64,000 nt of DNA from JAAYXE01 sp964391195 (GCA_964391195.1 CAYMLG010000023.1:1-64000), one strand, 5' to 3'; shown: positions 45,099 to 54,096, counted from the first letter of the stretch. The notes: a model not told the origin generated them from the letters alone. A program made the numbers and translations.

Positions 45099-47711
45099 AT
45101 GGCCCTGGCGATAAAACCGGAACTTGAAGAACTGGCCCGCCTGCTCAGGCCCGGTCAGGTGATCACCAACCCGGTCGAGCTGCTCACTTATGAAGTGGAT
45201 GCCGCCAATGACCGGGGGAAGCCAGACGGGGTGGTCTTCCCCACCACCGCGGAGGACGTGGAGATGATCGTCCGCTGGGCCGCCCGGCACAGGCTCCCTC
45301 TGGTGGCGCGCGGAGCCGGCACGGGCCTCTCGGGCGGGGCAGTCGCAGAGCGCGGCGGCCTGATCGTCGCGTTCTCCCGCATGAACCGTATCCTCGAGCT
45401 TCAACCTGCGGGGCGTTGTGTCTCCGTTGAGCCCGGGGTGGTGCACGCCGACCTCGATGCGTATGTCCGCCGGGCAGGATTGTTCTACCCGCCTGACCCA
45501 TCCAGCGGCCGTTCCGCAACCCTGGGCGGGAATATCGCCGAAAACGCCGGCGGGCCGCACTGCTTCAAGTACGGAGTCACCACCAATTACCTGACCGGCC
45601 TGGACCTCGTTTTGGCCGGTGGGCAGCGCGTCCGCCTCGGCGGACAGGCCCTGGACTATCCGGAATATGATCTCCTGGGCATAGTAGCCGGCAGCGAGGG
45701 GACGCTGGGAGTTGTCACCCGGGCAGATGTCCGCCTGCAGCGCGTCCCGCCGGGTGTAAAAACCATGATGGCGGCTTTCTCCACTGTGGAGCAGGCCGGC
45801 GAAGCGGTTTCGGCCATCATCGCTCAAGGGCTGGTGCCCGCAACCCTGGAATTCATGGACCGGAAAATGATACGCATGATCGAAGACTACGCGCACGCCG
45901 GTCTGCCGCTCGAGGCCGAAGCCGCGCTCATCATCGAAGTGGATGGTTTCCCGGAGAGCCTGGCGCCTCAGATCGAAGAGATTATCTCGATCTTAAGCGC
46001 GCATCAGGCATTCGATCTGCGGGTGGCGCAGACCGGCGAAGAACGGGACAGAATCTGGTACGGTCGCAAGAGCGCGGCCGGCGCGATGGCCCGCCTGGCT
46101 CCGGCCTACTACTTGCTGGATGGGACCGTGCCCCGCAGCAAGCTGGCGCACACCCTGAGCCTGGTCAACCAGGTGTGCGATAAGCTGAATCTGCGGGTGG
46201 GGTACGTGTTCCACGCCGGAGACGGCAACCTGCACCCGTTCATCTTGATCGAGGACCCGCACGATCCCGAGATGGTCGGCCGGGTGCACGAGGCCGGACG
46301 GCGCGTAATGGAGATTTGCGTGGGCCAGCGGGGCAGCATCAGCGGTGAACACGGGGTGGGGATCGAAAAGCGAAACTTCATGCCGCTGATGTACGGCTCC
46401 GACGAACTGCACGCCATGTGGGAAGTCAAAGAAGTCTTCGACCCGCAGGGGATACTGAATCCGGGGAAGATCCTCCCCGCCCGGGAGGAGATCGCTGAGG
46501 CGGGTCGCCCGGCGGAAGAATCCCCCGCCCCGGCGCGAACCGGCCGCGGGGACGATCCGTTCGAGCCGCGATCGGTCGCAGAAGCGGCCGAGGCCCTGCG
46601 CTGCGCAGCCGCAGATGGGAAACACGTGCGCCTGCGCGGCGGCGGCAGCAAATCCGGCCTGCTGCCGCCAGTCCACCCCGTTCTCTCCACCTGTAAACTG
46701 GCCGGAATCCGCGAATACGCTCTGCAGGATCTGTACATCACCGCCGGAGCGGGGACCCGCCTGGCCGTCCTGCAGGCCGAGCTGGCCCGGGATGGGATGT
46801 GGGTGCCCCTGGTCTCACCCTGGGAAGAGGCCACCTTGGGAGGGATCATCGCCGCCAATGCGAACGCCCCCCTGCGGATGCGCTACGGCAGCATCCGGGA
46901 CCTGGTGTTGGCGAGCGCGGTCGTTCAGATCAGCGGGCGTGTGCTGCAAACCGGCCGGCCGGTGGTCAAAAATGTGGCCGGCTACGACCTGACCAAGCTG
47001 TTCGTGGGCTCTTACGGTACGCTGGGATTGATCTCCGAGGTGACCCTGAAGCTGGCGCCTCTCCCCCGGCGCCGGTCCAGCCTGATCGTCCCCCTGGAGA
47101 ACCTGGACTCCGGATTGGCCCTGGCTGCCCGGCTGCTGCCCCTGTGCCTGAACGCTTCTGCCCTGCTGCTGTGCTCGGGCTGTTCCGAATTGTCCTCAGC
47201 GCCTTTCCATCTGATCTACACCGCCGAAGGGCTGGCGGAGGATGTCAGGGCCGAGATGGATGAAGTCAACCGGGCGCTGCAGGCTTGTGGGGCAAGTGGG
47301 CTGCAGACGGTCAGCGCCCCTTCCGGGACGGAGGTGTGGCGGAACTGGCTGCGCCTCGCTGCGCCACACCCCGCGCGGGGCGCCGCCCGGGCTGCGGTAG
47401 TACGGGCCGGTGTGCCCCCGCACCAAATGGCCAGCCTGATGCAAAGCCTGGCGCCGGAGCTGCTGAAGGGTTCCTTCGTGGCCGATATCGCCAATGGGCT
47501 GCTGTACACCCATGGTGGGCCAGGGATATGGACCCTGCGCCGCGCAGCCCTCCAGCTTGGCGGGTATGCTGTCCTGCTTGCCTCCCCGCCGGAAGACCCG
47601 CTGCTCCCTGATGATATCTGGGGTTACGAGCCCGCCGCCCTGAGCCTGATGGACCGGTTGAAAGAGCGCTGGGATCCGGATGGCCTCCTGAACCCGGGGG
47701 CGTTTTTATAA
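45099..47711 (+). CDS. glcD: Glycolate oxidase GlcD-GlcE fusion
   Basis: One 870-residue protein combining two FAD-binding PCMH flavoproteins. Residues 1-465 are GlcD: VARGAGTGLSGGAV binds FAD, and GDGNLHP plus SGEHGVGIEKRNFM are the C-terminal FAD-oxidase motifs. After a linker (about 465-485), residues about 486-870 are GlcE: RLRGGGSKSG, GAGTRLAVLQAELARDG, EATLGGIIAANANAPLRMRYGSIRD and VKNVAGYDLTKLF. In E. coli these are separate genes glcD and glcE. With GlcF they would oxidise glycolate or D-lactate and pass electrons to the membrane. It starts 3 bases after glcF. Confidence 0.92.
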   Translation: MALAIKPELEELARLLRPGQVITNPVELLTYEVDAANDRGKPDGVVFPTTAEDVEMIVRWAARHRLPLVARGAGTGLSGGAVAERGGLIVAFSRMNRILELQPAGRCVSVEPGVVHADLDAYVRRAGLFYPPDPSSGRSATLGGNIAENAGGPHCFKYGVTTNYLTGLDLVLAGGQRVRLGGQALDYPEYDLLGIVAGSEGTLGVVTRADVRLQRVPPGVKTMMAAFSTVEQAGEAVSAIIAQGLVPATLEFMDRKMIRMIEDYAHAGLPLEAEAALIIEVDGFPESLAPQIEEIISILSAHQAFDLRVAQTGEERDRIWYGRKSAAGAMARLAPAYYLLDGTVPRSKLAHTLSLVNQVCDKLNLRVGYVFHAGDGNLHPFILIEDPHDPEMVGRVHEAGRRVMEICVGQRGSISGEHGVGIEKRNFMPLMYGSDELHAMWEVKEVFDPQGILNPGKILPAREEIAEAGRPAEESPAPARTGRGDDPFEPRSVAEAAEALRCAAADGKHVRLRGGGSKSGLLPPVHPVLSTCKLAGIREYALQDLYITAGAGTRLAVLQAELARDGMWVPLVSPWEEATLGGIIAANANAPLRMRYGSIRDLVLASAVVQISGRVLQTGRPVVKNVAGYDLTKLFVGSYGTLGLISEVTLKLAPLPRRRSSLIVPLENLDSGLALAARLLPLCLNASALLLCSGCSELSSAPFHLIYTAEGLAEDVRAEMDEVNRALQACGASGLQTVSAPSGTEVWRNWLRLAAPHPARGAARAAVVRAGVPPHQMASLMQSLAPELLKGSFVADIANGLLYTHGGPGIWTLRRAALQLGGYAVLLASPPEDPLLPDDIWGYEPAALSLMDRLKERWDPDGLLNPGAFL

Positions 47712-47725
47712 GCATGTTTGCGGAT

Positions 47726-47829
47726 ATACAGGCACAACTTATCAGCATAAAAAGATAGGGTGTGAGATGGGGACGGCGCTTCCGCCCCCATCTCACACCC
47801 TATCACTTCTGACACTATTGCTTGCGTTC
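47726..47829. repeat. Intergenic palindromic repeat, full copy B
   Basis: A 104-base imperfect palindrome. The left arm has ACAGGCACAACTTATCAGCA, as in the other copies; the right arm ends TTGCTTGCGTT. A perfect 19-bp inner stem pairs 47754-47772 with 47786-47804. It starts 14 bases after the glcDE stop codon and may serve as its terminator. Confidence 0.65.
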
Positions 47830-47859
47830 TGTTAACAGTTATCTTGGCCAATTAACGCG

Positions 47860-47890
47860 CAACTGCGGCGGGACCGTCCCGCCGCAGTTG
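47860..47890. other. Perfect 15-bp palindrome
   Basis: CAACTGCGGCGGGAC (47860-47874) and GTCCCGCCGCAGTTG (47876-47890) with one central base. It lies downstream of the small minus-strand gene at 47904-48161, so it could be its T-poor terminator. Confidence 0.6.
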
Positions 47891-47903
47891 GCTTGGAGGA
47901 GAA

Positions 47904-48161
47904 CTATGGACACGGACTGGCTTCGCTGCTCGGCCCATACCCGCTCAGGGTCGCCGCCGCTCCATGGTCATATCGCGACTGCAGTTTCAGTCCCCAGTTC
48001 ACCAGCATGCGGCCGGTGGAAATGACTAATCGCTGGTGTGGTCTTGCCGCAGGCGAGGATCCGTTCCTCAGCGCAGCATTGATCCGGCGCTGCTGCTCTG
48101 CGAGGTCAATTTCATCCAGGCGGCGCTGCCGCTCTATTATTTCGGAACCCCAGGGAAACAT
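47904..48161 (-). CDS. Small hypothetical protein
   Basis: An 85-residue protein (MFPWGSEIIERQRR...) with a helix-forming first half rich in Arg, Glu and Gln (RRLDEIDLAEQQRRINAAL), then RLVISTGRMLVNWGLKLQSRY, which looks like an amphipathic helix. AGGAAG precedes the ATG at some distance. It sits downstream of the ArsR-type regulator on the same strand (97 bases apart). I do not recognise a family. The reading frame on the opposite strand has an unnatural Ser/Arg/Cys-rich composition, so this strand is preferred. Confidence 0.5.
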   Translation of the reverse strand: MFPWGSEIIERQRRLDEIDLAEQQRRINAALRNGSSPAARPHQRLVISTGRMLVNWGLKLQSRYDHGAAATLSGYGPSSEASPCP

Positions 48162-48257
48162 ATCCCACTTCCTTTCCCAGATCATTATCTGATACCGATC
48201 CTATCCGATAACTGAGGGGCCGAAATTGCACAGCCATCCGGCCCGTTCACCTAGAGG

Positions 48258-49358
48258 TCATTCCCCGAGCAAAAACCTTCTCACCGATTCGAGTGTTTCC
48301 TCGATCCGCTCAGGGTTGAGGTCGAAACATTTTGCGCCGTCGCACCAGCGCTCTGAAAGGAAACCATTGGCGCTCAACTGCTTCAGATGGCGTGAAGCAG
48401 CCGACTGGCTGAGATCCAGCTCCTGGATGATATCCTGCGAGCGCATCTCTCCCCGTTCGGCCAGCAGGCGGAGGATGCGCAGGCGATTGTCGTCGGTCAG
48501 GGCGCTCAGACGAATGATAATTTCGCTCCGGTCCAGTTCGGGCACGCTGATCGCGCTGCCTGCCGGCATGCGGGGGGAGAAAAACAAGCCCAGTTTATTG
48601 TTCCAGGCCAGTTTGCCGATATACGGGCCGGTGTGCGGGTGAGGGATGAAGACGATTTGCCTGGCGGCTTCAATCGTGGCGTTCCACTCCTGATTTGGTA
48701 GATCCCGGCCGGTGACCAGGCGGATCGCTTCCATCCGGCTGATCCCGGTGAGATCCACCTGGCGCAAGGCGCTTACCACTTTTTCGAGGGTCGGCAGGAC
48801 ACGATCCCACTCTGCAGACAGGTAGTCGGCCCACATTTCTTTAAAGTGGGAGACAATCAAGTCTTGCATCGCCGGCGGATCGAGCAATAATCGGTAAGCC
48901 TCCAGCTCAATTTCGGGCTTATAGTGCGCCGAAGAAAAACGCTGGCCCAGATATGCCAGGTAATTATCCGGGCTGGAAAGAGCGACCTCGAGCGGGATGG
49001 CTTGCGCCTCCACCACCGCTTCGGGCAGGCAATTCAAGCTCTCATAAGCTGCCAGCAGGCGGTCCCGCAGGCGCACCGGGTCTACCGACTCCAGGCGGCG
49101 GATATGATCGGGAAAACTGCCACTGCTGTGTTCGGGGATCACCGCATAGTGTAGTCCATTCATGACGAGAACATTCCTGTGGAACTGGTCTGGAGAAAGA
49201 CTGGCGGCGGTGCGCTCAGCCCACTCCGCGGTCCCCGACAGTTCGTCCACCTGAGACAGCACCATCAGACTGTAAAATACATTCCACGCCGGCTCCAGGG
49301 CGACGTATCTGTCAGGCGCTGTCGTTTTATTGAAGATTTCCTGCACCATGATCGGCAT
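48258..49358 (-). CDS. ArsR-type winged-helix regulator with long N-terminal domain
   Basis: A 366-residue protein. The C-terminal 90 residues are an ArsR winged helix (SALTDDNRLRILRLLAERGEMRSQDIIQELDLSQSAASRHLKQLSANGFL). The first 270 residues form an alpha-helical domain of the DUF5937-like kind seen in large ArsR-family proteins, and have no clear metal-binding cysteines, so a metal sensor is unlikely. It has a near-consensus promoter upstream with a palindrome between promoter and gene, which suggests that it regulates itself. Its other targets are unknown. An ATG 9 bases further in is an alternative start. Confidence 0.8.
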   Translation of the reverse strand: MPIMVQEIFNKTTAPDRYVALEPAWNVFYSLMVLSQVDELSGTAEWAERTAASLSPDQFHRNVLVMNGLHYAVIPEHSSGSFPDHIRRLESVDPVRLRDRLLAAYESLNCLPEAVVEAQAIPLEVALSSPDNYLAYLGQRFSSAHYKPEIELEAYRLLLDPPAMQDLIVSHFKEMWADYLSAEWDRVLPTLEKVVSALRQVDLTGISRMEAIRLVTGRDLPNQEWNATIEAARQIVFIPHPHTGPYIGKLAWNNKLGLFFSPRMPAGSAISVPELDRSEIIIRLSALTDDNRLRILRLLAERGEMRSQDIIQELDLSQSAASRHLKQLSANGFLSERWCDGAKCFDLNPERIEETLESVRRFLLGE

Positions 49359-49417
49359 TTTCTTCTTCTCCTGAAGCTCCCCCCACCATCAAATCCCTAT
49401 CTTTTCACTTACCCACA

Positions 49418-49437
49418 TTATGCGCTTATCCGCATAA
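49418..49437 (-). promoter_or_regulatory. Candidate operator of the ArsR-type regulator
   Basis: TTATGCG (49418-49424), 6 bases, CGCATAA (49431-49437): a perfect inverted repeat placed just downstream of the predicted transcription start and about 60 bases before the start codon. Confidence 0.6.
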
Positions 49438-49452
49438 GTGGTTACTATTCAT

Positions 49453-49480
49453 AGTATACCTATATTATCGCATTTGTCAA
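49453..49480 (-). promoter_or_regulatory. Promoter of the ArsR-type regulator
   Basis: On the minus strand TTGACA (49480-49475), 16 bp, TATACT (49458-49453). Both hexamers are close to consensus. Confidence 0.8.
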
Positions 49481-49494
49481 GAAGGAATTTCACC

Positions 49495-49594
49495 NNNNNN
49501 NNNNNNNNNNNNNNNNNNNNNNNNNNNNNNNNNNNNNNNNNNNNNNNNNNNNNNNNNNNNNNNNNNNNNNNNNNNNNNNNNNNNNNNNNNNNNN
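49495..49594. other. Assembly gap of 100 N
   Basis: A conventional 100-N scaffold gap between the divergent ArsR and LysM/M23 genes. The true length is unknown, and repeats or another small gene could be hidden in it. Confidence 0.98.
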
Positions 49595-49630
49595 CGGGCA
49601 TTCGATGATCCACCTGCTTTCTAACATGGT

Positions 49631-49636
49631 TATAAT
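49631..49636 (+). promoter_or_regulatory. -10 element of the LysM/M23 gene; possibly leaderless
   Basis: A perfect TATAAT whose expected start point coincides with the ATG at 49644. No ribosome site precedes that ATG, so the message may be leaderless. No clear -35 is visible. Confidence 0.45.
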
Positions 49637-49643
49637 GATCCGG

Positions 49644-51227
49644 ATGTTTCGCAAACTGCTGTTATTGCTGATCCTGTTTCTGGTTCTGCCGGCGTTGGCG
49701 TGCAATTTCACGGGGTTCCAGCCCCCGCAGCGCAGCGACGAAGTTGAGGCGCTGCGGGCTACCCTGCGCGCGCAACTGGCCTACACCCCCACCCCGGCCG
49801 CGGATGGCGCCTCACCCCCCCAACCGGAAGCCGGCGGCACGGCCAATCCTGGCCTGGCGACGGCCACGCCTGGGGCCCTGCCCACCCTGGCCCCGGGTCC
49901 CAGCGCCACTCCGGGGCTGAGCGAGGACCTGGAAATCTATCGCTACACAACCCTGCCGGGAGACACGCTGCCGGCGCTGGCGGCGCGTTTCGGCGTCCCG
50001 GTGGAACAAATCGTATTCGCCGAACCGGTCCCCCTGGAGGGGCTCCTGCCGCCCGGGATGCCGGCCGCCATCCCCAACGCGTTGGGCGAGCTGCCATTCA
50101 ACGGCGCGCTGCTGCCGGACAGCGAAATCGTCTACTCCCCGACGACGGCCGGTTTCGATATCGAACAATACGTCACGCAGGCGGGGGGATATTTGAGCAG
50201 CTACTCCGAGGCGGTGGAGGGCGAAGTCCTCTCCGGCGCGGCCATCGTCCGCCGCATCGCCGAGGAGACCTCGACCAACCCCCGCACCCTGCTGGTTTTG
50301 CTCGAATACCAGTCGGGTTGGGTCAGCGGGCAGCCCGCCGGAAATGAGCAGATCCTGCGGCCGATGGGTTACTACGTGGAAGGTTACACCGGTCTGTACA
50401 AACAGCTCTCCCTGGCGGCCAAGATGCTGAACATGGGTTACTACGGCTGGCGTGAGGGCTCGCTCACCACCCTGAGGTTCCCCAATGACCAGGGGGTGCG
50501 CGTGAGCCCGGTGCTGAATGCCGGGACGGTGGCGCTGCAATACCTGTTTGCCCGCTCATTCGACCCGCCGCAGTGGGGCCAGGCGCTGTACGAGCCAGGC
50601 GATTTCCTGGACCTTTACCGGCGAATGTTCGGTGATCCATGGGCAATATCCGCTCAGGCCGGCCCGCTTTTCCCGGCTGAGCTTGCACAGCCGCCGCTCG
50701 AACTGCCGTTTGCCTCGGGGGAGCGCTGGAGCCTGACCGCCGGCCCGCACGTTGCCTGGAATACCGGGACCCCGAACAGCGCCCTGGATTTCGCTCCGGT
50801 GACCGGTGAAGCGCCCTGCGCCGTCTCCCGCGCCTGGGTCACCGCTCCGGCCCCGGGGGTGATCGTCCGCTCCGAGAACAGCATGATCGCTCTGGATCTG
50901 GACGGCGATGGATACGAGCAGACCGGTTGGGTGGTGGTCTTCCTGCACATCGCCGCGCGCGACCGGCAGCCGGCAGGCACTTGGGTGGAGCTGGACGACC
51001 CGCTGGGTCACCCTTCCTGCGAGGGGGGGCGCGCCACCGGCACCCACGTGCACGTGGCGCGCAAATACAACGGGGAATGGATCGCCGCCGGTGGCCCGCT
51101 GCCGATGGTGCTCAGCGGCTGGCAGGCCCAGGCCGGCGCCCGCCCTTATGAAGGTTTCCTGGTGCGAGATGGGGAAATGGTTACTTCGAACCCTGGCGGG
51201 TCTCGCGCCTCGATTATCGTCCGCTGA
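49644..51227 (+). CDS. LysM- and M23-like envelope lipoprotein
   Basis: About 527 aa from the ATG at 49644; in-frame ATGs upstream at 49605 and 49626 are also possible. The signal peptide ends LPALAC, a lipobox. A Pro/Ala/Thr-rich tether and a degenerate LysM repeat follow (YTTLPGDTLPALAARFGVPVEQIVFA), then a helical middle domain. The C-terminal domain resembles M23 (LasA-like) metallopeptidases: HVAWNTGTPNSALDFAP gives the first His and Asp, and GTHVHVARKYNGEW gives the HxH pair. It would cut peptidoglycan peptides or act as a wall-binding regulator if inactive. It is divergent from the ArsR gene across the gap. Confidence 0.85.
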   Translation: MFRKLLLLLILFLVLPALACNFTGFQPPQRSDEVEALRATLRAQLAYTPTPAADGASPPQPEAGGTANPGLATATPGALPTLAPGPSATPGLSEDLEIYRYTTLPGDTLPALAARFGVPVEQIVFAEPVPLEGLLPPGMPAAIPNALGELPFNGALLPDSEIVYSPTTAGFDIEQYVTQAGGYLSSYSEAVEGEVLSGAAIVRRIAEETSTNPRTLLVLLEYQSGWVSGQPAGNEQILRPMGYYVEGYTGLYKQLSLAAKMLNMGYYGWREGSLTTLRFPNDQGVRVSPVLNAGTVALQYLFARSFDPPQWGQALYEPGDFLDLYRRMFGDPWAISAQAGPLFPAELAQPPLELPFASGERWSLTAGPHVAWNTGTPNSALDFAPVTGEAPCAVSRAWVTAPAPGVIVRSENSMIALDLDGDGYEQTGWVVVFLHIAARDRQPAGTWVELDDPLGHPSCEGGRATGTHVHVARKYNGEWIAAGGPLPMVLSGWQAQAGARPYEGFLVRDGEMVTSNPGGSRASIIVR

Positions 51228-51246
51228 CCAACAGCAGGGCATAGAT

Positions 51247-51297
51247 GATCCGGGGAGTATGAGCGCGGTGGGGGCCCATACTCCCCGGATCGTTTTT
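51247..51297 (+). terminator. Terminator after the LysM/M23 gene
   Basis: Perfect 15-bp arms GATCCGGGGAGTATG (51247-51261) / CATACTCCCCGGATC (51277-51291), then GTTTTT. It lies between convergent genes and faces the plus strand. Confidence 0.88.
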
Positions 51298-52436
51298 CAC
51301 TGCTTCAGATACAGGTCGAAGAAGCGGATTGTGTGCAGCATTGCGGCGCTGAAGTTGTTCGAAATATTGTGGTTGTCGTTCTCGTAAGTGTAGAGCTCGA
51401 CCGTTTTCCCTGCCTCCAGCAATTGGTTGTACAGGGTTTCGGAAAACTCGACCGGGACATCGGCATCATCGATGGCATGATGGAGTTGAACCGGCCCGGA
51501 AATTTCCGCAAGGTAGGAATTGGACGAGATGCCATTCCAGAACTCGGGGTTTTCCTCTGGCGTCCCAACCTCCTCGATTAACCGCGTGCGCCAGCTTCCG
51601 CGGCCCGGGCCGGGGGTGCGGGTGGGCCCGTTCCTTCGCCAGCGGTTGAGCAAGTCATCATACGAGGCAACGACGCCCCCCCAGATCACCCCCGCTTTGA
51701 CATCGCCGGAAACGACCATCGCTCGCAAAGTCAACCAGCCCCCCATCGAATGGCCCCACATACCGATCCGCTCCGGGTCGACCATCGGGTGCTGCTTCAA
51801 CGAGGCGACCGCGTTTAGCACATCGACCGCATAGCCGGGATGCCCGTAAGCTCCATCCGGGGACCCCTCTGAGCGATCGTGGCCGCGATAGTCGATGCGG
51901 AAAACTACGTAACCGCTGCGGGCCAGCCAATCGACATAGGCGATATAGCGCTCGGTTGTGCGGTACTGGCGAGGGGGGATATAGCCGTGGTTGAACACAA
52001 TTCCCGGCCAACCATTGGCGGGCATTTCACCGTCCGGGATGGTCAGCAGCCCGTAGATCGTCAGGCCTTCGGATTCGTAAGAGGCATAGTAGCGGCTGTA
52101 GTTCGCCCCGCGCTCCAGGGTTTCGTGGATGATGATCTCGCTCCCTGGATAAGGGGTCTGGCGCATGGCGATCACATTGAGGGGATGCAGGGTGGGGGTC
52201 GGGGTGAGGGTAATCGTGGGGCTGGGCGTGACGGTCGGAGTCTCCGTGGCGGTGGGGGGTTGGAAAGGCGTGGGGGTCTCCGACGGAGGCGGGCTTGCCG
52301 TGGGGCCGCTGGTCACTTGCAGCGAGAGCCCGGGTTGGCTTCCACCGGCGCCTGCGAAAATACTGCAACCGGCTACCAGCAAGCCTGAGGCCAAAACAGT
52401 GAACACCATCCCATAGAGTTTCCTTTTTACAGGCAT
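51297..52436 (-). CDS. Alpha/beta-hydrolase lipoprotein, prolyl-oligopeptidase-like
   Basis: A lipoprotein of 379 aa. The signal peptide with lipobox LLVAGC leads to a Pro/Thr-rich tether (to about residue 85), then an alpha/beta-hydrolase domain. The nucleophile elbow is GHSMGGW (Ser near residue 215), an acid Asp lies in AIDDADVPVEF and the His in YENDNHNISNNF near the C-terminus. It looks like the S9/dienelactone-hydrolase group of secreted peptidases or esterases. Start chosen at 52436, where GGAG lies 8 bases upstream; an ATG two codons earlier is only 2 bases away from it. Confidence 0.86.
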   Translation of the reverse strand: MPVKRKLYGMVFTVLASGLLVAGCSIFAGAGGSQPGLSLQVTSGPTASPPPSETPTPFQPPTATETPTVTPSPTITLTPTPTLHPLNVIAMRQTPYPGSEIIIHETLERGANYSRYYASYESEGLTIYGLLTIPDGEMPANGWPGIVFNHGYIPPRQYRTTERYIAYVDWLARSGYVVFRIDYRGHDRSEGSPDGAYGHPGYAVDVLNAVASLKQHPMVDPERIGMWGHSMGGWLTLRAMVVSGDVKAGVIWGGVVASYDDLLNRWRRNGPTRTPGPGRGSWRTRLIEEVGTPEENPEFWNGISSNSYLAEISGPVQLHHAIDDADVPVEFSETLYNQLLEAGKTVELYTYENDNHNISNNFSAAMLHTIRFFDLYLKQ

Positions 52437-52519
52437 GTGCATCGCTCCATTTCCAATAAAGCTTACCGATACGAAAAGCGGGCTAATTGAGCGGATCGCC
52501 CGCAGCCTGAATCGATGGA

Positions 52520-53869
52520 TCAGCGGTTGGGCCGCCGGGAAAGGCCAATCCCCTGCCGGTCCGCCTGGTGAGCGTCGGCCCGGTCGGCGTAATCCTGAAA
52601 GGTGCGCTCGACGGAAGCGGCCACCCGGTCCAGGTGCTGCTTCACAAGGGGGCGGCGGTCATCGGGCAGCACCTGGTACAGATCCTGTAAAAGGGCGCGC
52701 AGCCGTCGCATCACCTGCAGAGAAGTAGCGCCGTAGTAGCGGATTTCGTGCAGCGCCAGATCCAGGTAATCCTCCCAATCCGGCGCAGGGTACAGGACGC
52801 GTAACTGCGCTTCCCGATCGTAGGCATAGCCGATCTCCAGCACCCGGTTCCCCAGGCGGTGCAGCAGGTCGTCCAATTGATCGATGGCCTGCACCGCCGT
52901 GGTTGGATCGTTGATGGCCCCTGACAGCGCCCTGACCCCGATATCGACGATCAGGCGGATGGCATAGCGGGGGTCCTGTTCGATCGTCCTCGTCTCCGAC
53001 AGCTCAACCGCCTGGCTCAATGCCTGTTCGTCCAGGGGTTCCTTCCCCCCGCACACCTCGATCAGCACCGCGCCATCGGATACCAGGTCGCCTACCCAGT
53101 AATTGAGTTTGATCAGGGCATCCGCGCGAGCGGCGAGTGAAACCAATCGGGGGACATCGATAAACAGGATCGTCAAAGGCCTGCCGGTGTAATGTATGGT
53201 CTGCGAAGCGGGCGGCAGTTGGCTGAGCATCTGGTTGCGGCTGCGGCGAAGCATCGTCTCCGGCGCGCTGGAGGGCGCTCCATTCACAGGGACGTACTGG
53301 ATTGGGTACATCTTTTGAATGACCTCACGCGCCCGATCTCCAATTTTGTATAAGACATTGGAGACCTGGAGGGTGGTTACGTGTTGGAGCAGGGCCAGAA
53401 ACCAGGTGATACTGCCCATCACCCCCAGCAGAGCGACGAACTCCGTCAGATCGTACGCTTCGGCTGCTCCGGGCAGTCCGATCACGATCAGCGCGATCAG
53501 GGTGTAGATGAAAGTGGCAATGAACATCCCCAGGGAGTGGCGGACGATATGGTCCTGGAGCAAGAAACGGGCCAGCCGGGGAGAATAGGCGCTGCTGGTG
53601 AACTGCAGCAGCAAAAAAATCATCGAGAAGACGACGCCGGTGAAGGTGAGCATGCCTGAGGCGATGGCGGAGAGCAGATAGGTGGCCGTCTGCGCGCTGA
53701 ATATGGAGGCGTTGAAGAGCTGCACGTCCAGGCGGGGAATGGCGATCCCCAGAAAGACAGCAGCCAGGATGTAGGCGGCCGGGACAGCCCAGATGGCAGC
53801 CTGATGGCGGACTCGTGATTTTTGCCAGTTGACTCTCACGACCGAGAATCCTCTCCCCACAGGAGTCAT
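52520..53869 (-). CDS. DUF2254 family membrane protein
   Basis: A 449-residue membrane protein of the DUF2254 family. Four helices occupy the N-terminal half (about residues 25-45, 60-88, 105-130 and 135-160), and TGVVFSMIFLLLQFTSSAYSPRLARFLLQDH is the family hallmark. The second half is a soluble domain (SLAARADALIKLNYWVGDLVSDGAVLIEV and GVRALSGAINDPTTAVQAIDQLDDLL). Function is unknown. The ATG at 53869 has no clear ribosome site; a GTG 30 bases inside has GGAGAGG before it. Confidence 0.8.
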   Translation of the reverse strand: MTPVGRGFSVVRVNWQKSRVRHQAAIWAVPAAYILAAVFLGIAIPRLDVQLFNASIFSAQTATYLLSAIASGMLTFTGVVFSMIFLLLQFTSSAYSPRLARFLLQDHIVRHSLGMFIATFIYTLIALIVIGLPGAAEAYDLTEFVALLGVMGSITWFLALLQHVTTLQVSNVLYKIGDRAREVIQKMYPIQYVPVNGAPSSAPETMLRRSRNQMLSQLPPASQTIHYTGRPLTILFIDVPRLVSLAARADALIKLNYWVGDLVSDGAVLIEVCGGKEPLDEQALSQAVELSETRTIEQDPRYAIRLIVDIGVRALSGAINDPTTAVQAIDQLDDLLHRLGNRVLEIGYAYDREAQLRVLYPAPDWEDYLDLALHEIRYYGATSLQVMRRLRALLQDLYQVLPDDRRPLVKQHLDRVAASVERTFQDYADRADAHQADRQGIGLSRRPNR

Positions 53870-53914
53870 GGAATTAGATGCGCAATTCTTTAGCCGGCGC
53901 CTGAGAATAGCTTC

Positions 53915-53958
53915 TTATCGCGGGTTTGGCCAGCAGAGTCCGGCCAAACCCGCGATAA
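53915..53958. other. Perfect 17-bp hairpin
   Basis: TTATCGCGGGTTTGGCC (53915-53931) and its complement at 53942-53958, with a 10-base loop. It lies in the region (53870-54293) upstream of DUF2254 and downstream of the GyrI-like gene, which otherwise holds a second hairpin and an N gap; no gene is seen there. Confidence 0.6.
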
Positions 53959-54052
53959 AAATCTCTCCCACAGAATGACGTTATATATACTACATTATGG
54001 GTTTTTTGGAAACAGGAAGTTGGGCGGGGGCGTGGCTTTCTTATCAATGTGG

Positions 54053-54096
54053 GCTTGGGAGATGAGCGGGCTGCACAGGCCGCTCATCTCCCAAGC
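54053..54096. other. Perfect 17-bp hairpin with loop GCTGCACAGG
   Basis: GCTTGGGAGATGAGCGG (54053-54069) and its complement at 54080-54096. The loop resembles that of the hairpin at 57010-57059. It lies 44 bases before an N gap and probably contributed to the assembly break. Confidence 0.6.

Noticed and set aside
47822..48192. Plus-strand frames opposite the small gene at 47904-48161
   Set aside because: Ser/Arg/Cys-rich composition without a ribosome site; the minus-strand frame looks more like protein.
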